NCBI GenBank assembly: GCA_023627715.1
Contig: JAMAHW010000034.1
Span: forward strand, 124,001-188,000
Reading direction: 5' to 3'
Length of the DNA: 64,000 nt
Origin: Periconia sp. R9002
Taxonomy: Eukaryota; Ascomycota; Dothideomycetes; Pleosporales; Periconiaceae
The translations under genes were made by a program, and so were the position numbers. A model generated the notes under the pieces. It was not told where the DNA came from. It was given only the letters and a program-made list of their open reading frames with translations, and did no database searches. Below, piece by piece: positions 58,918 to 64,000 of the stretch (position 1 is the stretch's first letter; every line of letters starts with the position of its first letter).

Positions 58918-61712
58918 TGCAGGGGTCTAATGAGGCTGTTCGCTAATCCGTAGCAGGCTGCCGTCGGGCAAGGTGTTGTCGCTGTGCTTTAGAAACGATT
59001 TGTTCAAGGCGGTGTTGGATGCGATTGTAGAGGCTGGCCGCAAGAGTTGTCTCAGTGTCGATTGCTCCAAAGTCGTGCAAAGTCTTGGCAATGAATGTCC
59101 GTGCGAGAGGAGGTTTTTGGGAAGACAATGGGAAGAGGAACGACGCCTTTGTAAAGGTAAAGTACAGGCAGTGCCATAACCGGTAGCCGCTTTGTTTTAC
59201 GTTGTGTTTGTAATGTGTCGGTATTGTATGGGATAAGGCGATTGTGGTGAAGGGTTGCGGGTCTTGCAATCCGTGAAGAGGAAGGTGAACCGTGGGTGTG
59301 TGTGATGGTAGAGTGCTGGGCAAGGCGCGTTTGCGGCCTAGTGTATGTTACTCCTGACGTGTCAGGCGGAAGATGGGTGCCTTTGAATCTAGCGATAGAT
59401 GATGTTTCTGAAGTTCGTGGTAGGTAGTTGGTGTGGAGGTGGTGTAGAGACGTCACCGACGACGATGCCTGATGTCTTCAGCCCGGGCTGCATCGAGCAC
59501 GCACGTGAGTCTGGTGGCGGAGTCATCGGCTTAGAAATTGATGAATGCGGGGTGATCCTTCACATCAACACTTGAGCGTGGCCCCATTAGAAAAACCCTT
59601 TTTGCAATTTTACCGTGACTAGTCCCACTAAAGTTACAAGTAACTATGAGAAGCTTTAATAGGGAAAAACATCTAGATATGCCCTAACTACGTTACCCGC
59701 TCTCTGATGGATTGATGTTTGCTTGACGATTGTGATTACACTGAGTGCTACCTACATGACCGTCATGATTCATGATGACGTCTGCAGAGGACTCCTGCGC
59801 CTCATATTTGTGCTCACGAACGGCAAAGACGGGCAGTTGATGCATCATTAACCAAAGACAGAGTTTCCCAAATCTTGACATATGATGCTGGTCGTGTTCG
59901 CATTCAGAGTGCAGTAACAAGGCATTGATTGTTTAAGCATTCCGATCACACGTGACCTCAAGGCTGTCCAGAAGGAGTATATTGCGCATCCACCAATTAT
60001 ACCTGGAGGAAAGTCGAGGCTGTGTCACATCGATCGTGCTATTCTGGACGTATGATACTCCCGGAAGTACATGGGTTCAACTTGCAGATACGATGCACTT
60101 CGGAGATGGAACGCCAATTTGGAAAATCGACAGATAGGAACATTTTCGCCGACTCAGCTTGCTAATCAAGAATTTCCAGATACCATAGCGCAAGCATGCG
60201 AAATGCCATTTGTTCGAGGCGTTGATGCCATTTACAGCACACTTCCGCTTCCGTAGATATACCTACTATCTAGTCCATAGTACTCTTTAGAAGATGTACT
60301 GCCAGAGCAAGCAATAGATGCAGGTACAGGGCAGATTAACCGTACTCCGTGGCACGTGCGATCATCCAAATTCAAGTACCTATGTAGGTAACTACTGTTT
60401 TGTATGATTTGGGGGACTGATCGCTTTTCATACCCAAACGGTTGAGAGACGGCCCGATAAACAATTTTATCTGTCCATACATAGACCACCAATTTGGCTA
60501 AGTGATCGATTCTCAATCGTCACCTCCTTTCCCACCATCAATATCCATACGATACAGGGTGACTATAACTTGCCCACATCATTCTTGTCTCTACTAAAAG
60601 CGAAACAATCACAAGATTTTACCCACTGTTTATTTTGAGCTAAAAAATCTTACATCCTCATTGGAATGTTTTGGGGTTTGAAAGGATCCGTCACCAAATC
60701 ATCGCCAACGTTAGCCAAATTCATTGTAGCAGGTTGGTGTTATGCTTGGTCTAGGCATGTTCCTCGCCCAACAAGCTTTCAGAAAGATTCGTCACCCCAG
60801 TCTTGCGCCCAGGATCATGCCACTACGAACACGAGCCTCATCTAGGCATGCGCGGACTATCAATAAGTAATCATTGCTGGCGTCACGCCTGCTACTTTTG
60901 TGGTGGGGGGCCAAAGCCATGGACATCGTTGTACGAGGCATCCTTTACCAGGTGACATTCTAGTAATTCGCACGCAAACCAGTAGGTTTTGAAACGAGTT
61001 CCACTCCATCACAATTCATCATGAATTGATTGAATTCATAGAGCTATGGATATGTAATCTTCAGTCTTTTTCAACATCCAAGCTTCGATGATCAGCATCA
61101 GCATGGCTTATCAAATCAGGCCACGCGCTTACATTTCATTTATAGGGGAAACAGCCCCCTGCATTTGCTCCTGTTGCATGCGAACGAAACTGGGTTAGAT
61201 GGCGCTACTGCCCGTTCCCTCAAGTCTCAGAGCCAGGATGGCAGGGAATTGAAGAAGATTCCGAAGTTGACCACTTAAAGAAAAGCTCAGCTAGTGTACA
61301 AAGTGGAAATTTCAGGCCGGACTTCGAAACCCTTATGGAATAGCGCCACCGGGATATCGGTCGACGGCGCAATGACAATCGTGGTATTCATGTCGCTAAA
61401 TGGAAGCTTTGATCTTTTTCAGGCGATTTCCTAATGGCATAGTCTACAGCGTATAGGCATAGTCAGTGCCCACTCGGTAGATTCCCGAGAAGGTCGCTCC
61501 ATGTTTCTCCCCCATTGCGACTCCGTCACTACCCCGAGTCACGGCTCTGACCCTCAATTCCTACTCTTGATCCAAGTTGGAAGCTGGGTCACCTCAACTC
61601 CACCTCAACCCCATCTGCCATATACCAAGTTGAGCAACTAACTAAGTCCTTCTGTGAACCCTTGGATCCGGCATATCGATCACAGTCGACCTCGACGGCC
61701 TCTCCAATCACA
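58918..61712. other. Divergent promoter region, no gene
   Basis: About 2.8 kb between the starts of two divergent genes. Open frames near 59052-59456 and 59952-60256 are short and without recognisable content. No tRNA, 5S rRNA or clear repeat was found. Confidence 0.45.
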
Positions 61713-62949
61713 ATGTCGGTCCATCGTCCAGCGTACAAGCGCCAGGCGCTCGATCACCCACTCCTAGGAAGACAAGCCCAAACCAAATCAGCATCTCCAA
61801 GCAGTGCAGCAAGCTTCCCAGTACCGACCGGGCGTGTAGTTCTCTCCACAGCTTTCGAAGGCCCATCAACATGCAGTCAAAATCTCCTCACGATGCTCCC
61901 GCCGCCGTCGTACCAGATATGGGCCAACGAACCAGTTCCAGCTGAGAACCTCACCATCGCCGCGTGCCATGCTACCGAATTCTTGCAATCGTATACTGCG
62001 GTCATGGTCGGCAGTACCCCTTCGTCGATTGTCCCTGCCATGACCAACTTCGCTTGCCCCAAGAACTACTGCACTGCTTTGGCATCAGCTAGGAATTACG
62101 TCGTGTGTTGTCCTTCGTATGTTTGACTTCAATTCCACCCCGCTCTTTAATCCGGAATCTCAACTCCAACAATACAAGAAAATAATATCGCAAGCGATGA
62201 TAGACAATTACTAACACCAATTGCACAGGAACTACCAATTCCACCCACCAGACACCACTGTCGATTCTAACCGCCCCTTCTATGGCGGAACATGCTATAG
62301 CGACATGACATCCGGCTCCAGCTATCCCGTTATCCAATACAACACCAACGCCGACACAGCCAGCACGCTCTTCCCGGTAACGACCACCAACGTGCAAGCG
62401 TACGCCCACCCCATCGATGGTTTCGCCGCAACATCTCCCACCGCGCTCGGATGCTCTCCTTCCGCTTCCAAATCTTCTTCCTCATCAACTGCTTTGAAAG
62501 TCGACACATCGAGCGCGCCTGCCTCAACCCCCTCCAATTCCGCTCTCCCCGCTGCATCCCCAATAGGCACATCTACCGGTACATCTCCCGGTGTGATTGC
62601 AGGCGCAGTGGTCGCAAGTATCCTCGGCCTCGCCGCCATCATCGGCCTCGTCTTCTTCCTTCTCAGATACTATCGCAAGCACGATTCCTCGCCACCACCC
62701 CCACCTCCAAAGGAACTTGGAACTGACCGTGGAGGCGCCATGCTCGCAGAGATGGGCGCATCCATGGGTGCCGCGACGCCTCACCAGCGCCAACTTGGCG
62801 AGTGGGGCGACGAGAAGACTGCGTATGCGAGTACCGTGGGGCTTTCGGAGGTCCAGGCCAGGGAGGGGGTGTATGAGATGGCGGCTGAGCACGCCATTGA
62901 GATGGATGCTACTGCTGGGAACCCGAAGTGGAGGGATGACAAGAAGTAG
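61713..62949 (+). CDS. Single-pass membrane protein with Cys-rich ectodomain
   Basis: Two exons, 61713-62116 and 62229-62949, give 374 residues; donor GTATGT, acceptor TTGCACAG, joined within a Ser codon. No family is recognised. Residues 40-230 hold scattered cysteines (FACPKNYC, VVCCPS, GGTCYSDMT) and look extracellular. A Ser/Thr/Ala/Pro-rich stalk leads to a clear membrane span at about 256-282 (GVIAGAVVASILGLAAIIGL plus VFFLLRYYRK), then a Pro run and a cytosolic tail of about 90 residues. This layout is common in fungal wall-sensor-like proteins. No signal peptide is visible after the ATG; the frame opens upstream only from TTG at 61662, so a first exon with the signal may be missing or the protein uses the span as its only targeting signal. 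The 3' end becomes G-rich. Confidence 0.7.
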
Positions 62950-64000
62950 AAGGGCGTTTTCTTGTTTCAAAAAGAAGAAGACATAGAGTTACGGAATCTC
63001 CACCACCCCCTCACGTCAAGAAGAACGTCAATAAGAAGGAAGACGGGAAGAAAGAACCCCCGTTCCAACGATTCCCTTTGTCAATTTTTGCATCTCGCTC
63101 TACTCGAGCCTCCTGCACCACCTTCTCACTTTTCCCTTTCGCGCTTTCGTTCGTTTCAGCACTCAATGCTTTTGCTTTGTCGATATGTTTATACCCTCAC
63201 CTTTATGTAGCTAGCTAGCTAGCAGCTTTGTTCTTTCCTTTACGTTAACTTACTTGTACTGAATTTTTTTCGATGCAATGTTTTAGCAGTCGTGTCATAC
63301 ATATATGAAAAGAGGGGATCGGGCAGAGGGACATCGTGATCTGGATCACCGGTGGCAAGGGAGAAGGTGACATAGCAGGGAAATGCAATATGTAGATAGT
63401 GTAGAAGGTCAAATACAGAAAGTTTATCTGTAACGGTCCTTCGATCATGTGTTTTTGCGTTGCGGTGTTGGTAGAGTAAATGTCGATATGGTAAGCATTT
63501 ATCATGCGAATATTTGTAACGTAAATACATGTATCTTGGAATAATTGTCTGGTTGCACCTTGCTTACGTATCAACGTAACCATAAAATGGTGGCGATACA
63601 TCGACGGCCGATGTCTCCCCAAACGCAAGTCCTTAGTTGGTCTCAGATGGTAGTATTTTTTTCGATTTACGAAGCATACTCAGATATACAAGACGTACGA
63701 CTACTATTATGAAAAACCAGAGATTTCGTTGAGTCTTTCTTCAGTCACTAAATCCTTGGATATCTACTTCTTCACTTTTTACGAAGGATCCCTTAATATC
63801 TCCACTCTCCGCGTATGCCTTCCTTCAACCACTACAATCTCCTCTTACCATCAATGAGAGTATTGACGAGGGTTCAAAATTTAGATTTTACATCAACCGC
63901 ATGTAGAATGTACGTTGAGAATTTGTTGAACAGTGTTTTTGAAATTGAAAGTCCGAGTAACACCCTGTCCTAGGCCAGCTAAACAGTAATGTTTTTTTTT
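62950..64000. other. 3' end of window, no gene
   Basis: About 1 kb downstream of the membrane-protein gene. Open frames are below 130 codons and lack recognisable features. The window ends in a poly-T run. Confidence 0.5.

Overview
The window is nuclear DNA of a filamentous ascomycete (Pezizomycotina; a Dothideomycete is possible but not proven). This rests on short introns of about 50-190 nt with GT(A/G)NGT donors and CTNAC-like branch points, conserved single-copy fungal genes (nse1, arp5, ies6, dad4, got1, rpl7, atg15) and typical fungal families (CFEM protein, fungal rhodopsin-domain protein, MFS transporter). I see no rRNA operon, no CRISPR array and no recognisable transposon.

Layout. 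1-3085 holds no gene I can support. 3086-9155 carries, all on +, the SMC5/6 subunit nse1, an F-box protein and the INO80 subunit arp5. A DAHP synthase (9667-10989, -) converges on arp5. A short fungal unknown (12537-13585, +) follows. Then comes the divergent pair dad4 (14499-14922, -) and ies6 (15351-15959, +), and the five-exon got1 (16971-17765, +). A Clg1-like cyclin (20041-21408, -) borders a gene-free, microsatellite-rich stretch of about 6.4 kb. rpl7 (27861-29029, -) has six exons, and its longest intron contains a candidate guide RNA. Next are a small doubtful ORF, a CFEM-like GPI protein (30620-31393, +), a repeat-bearing disordered protein (32879-34753, -) and a BTB-like protein (35900-38049, +). 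An MFS transporter (40822-42312, +) and a rhodopsin-domain membrane protein (42690-44037, -) converge. A VPS9-domain Rab5-type exchange factor (47985-50241, -) is divergent from the autophagic lipase atg15 (50919-52892, +). A tRNA-Pro(AGG) with a 22-nt intron (53341-53433, -) precedes a coiled-coil, probably TACC-like protein (53854-56497, +). An acidic unknown (57706-58917, -) and a single-pass membrane protein (61713-62949, +) complete the window.

Shared function. Several genes serve chromosome maintenance and mitosis: nse1 (SMC5/6), arp5 and ies6 (a known INO80 submodule, here about 6 kb apart), dad4 (DASH) and the TACC-like protein. atg15 and the VPS9 protein both belong to the endosome/vacuole system and share one intergenic region. 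The rest looks like unrelated housekeeping and membrane functions, not a biosynthetic cluster.

Most unusual signals: (1) a perfect-but-one 17-bp stem inside rpl7 intron 2 closing an 80-nt loop with a 13-nt match to a conserved large-subunit rRNA segment in antisense; (2) a repeated switch from C-rich to G-rich sense strand near the 3' ends of many genes; (3) a dad4 first coding exon consisting only of the start codon; (4) four short Cys-Trp-Phe modules on the C-terminus of Atg15. All coordinates of spliced genes were derived by hand from splice signals and reading frame and have not been checked against transcripts.
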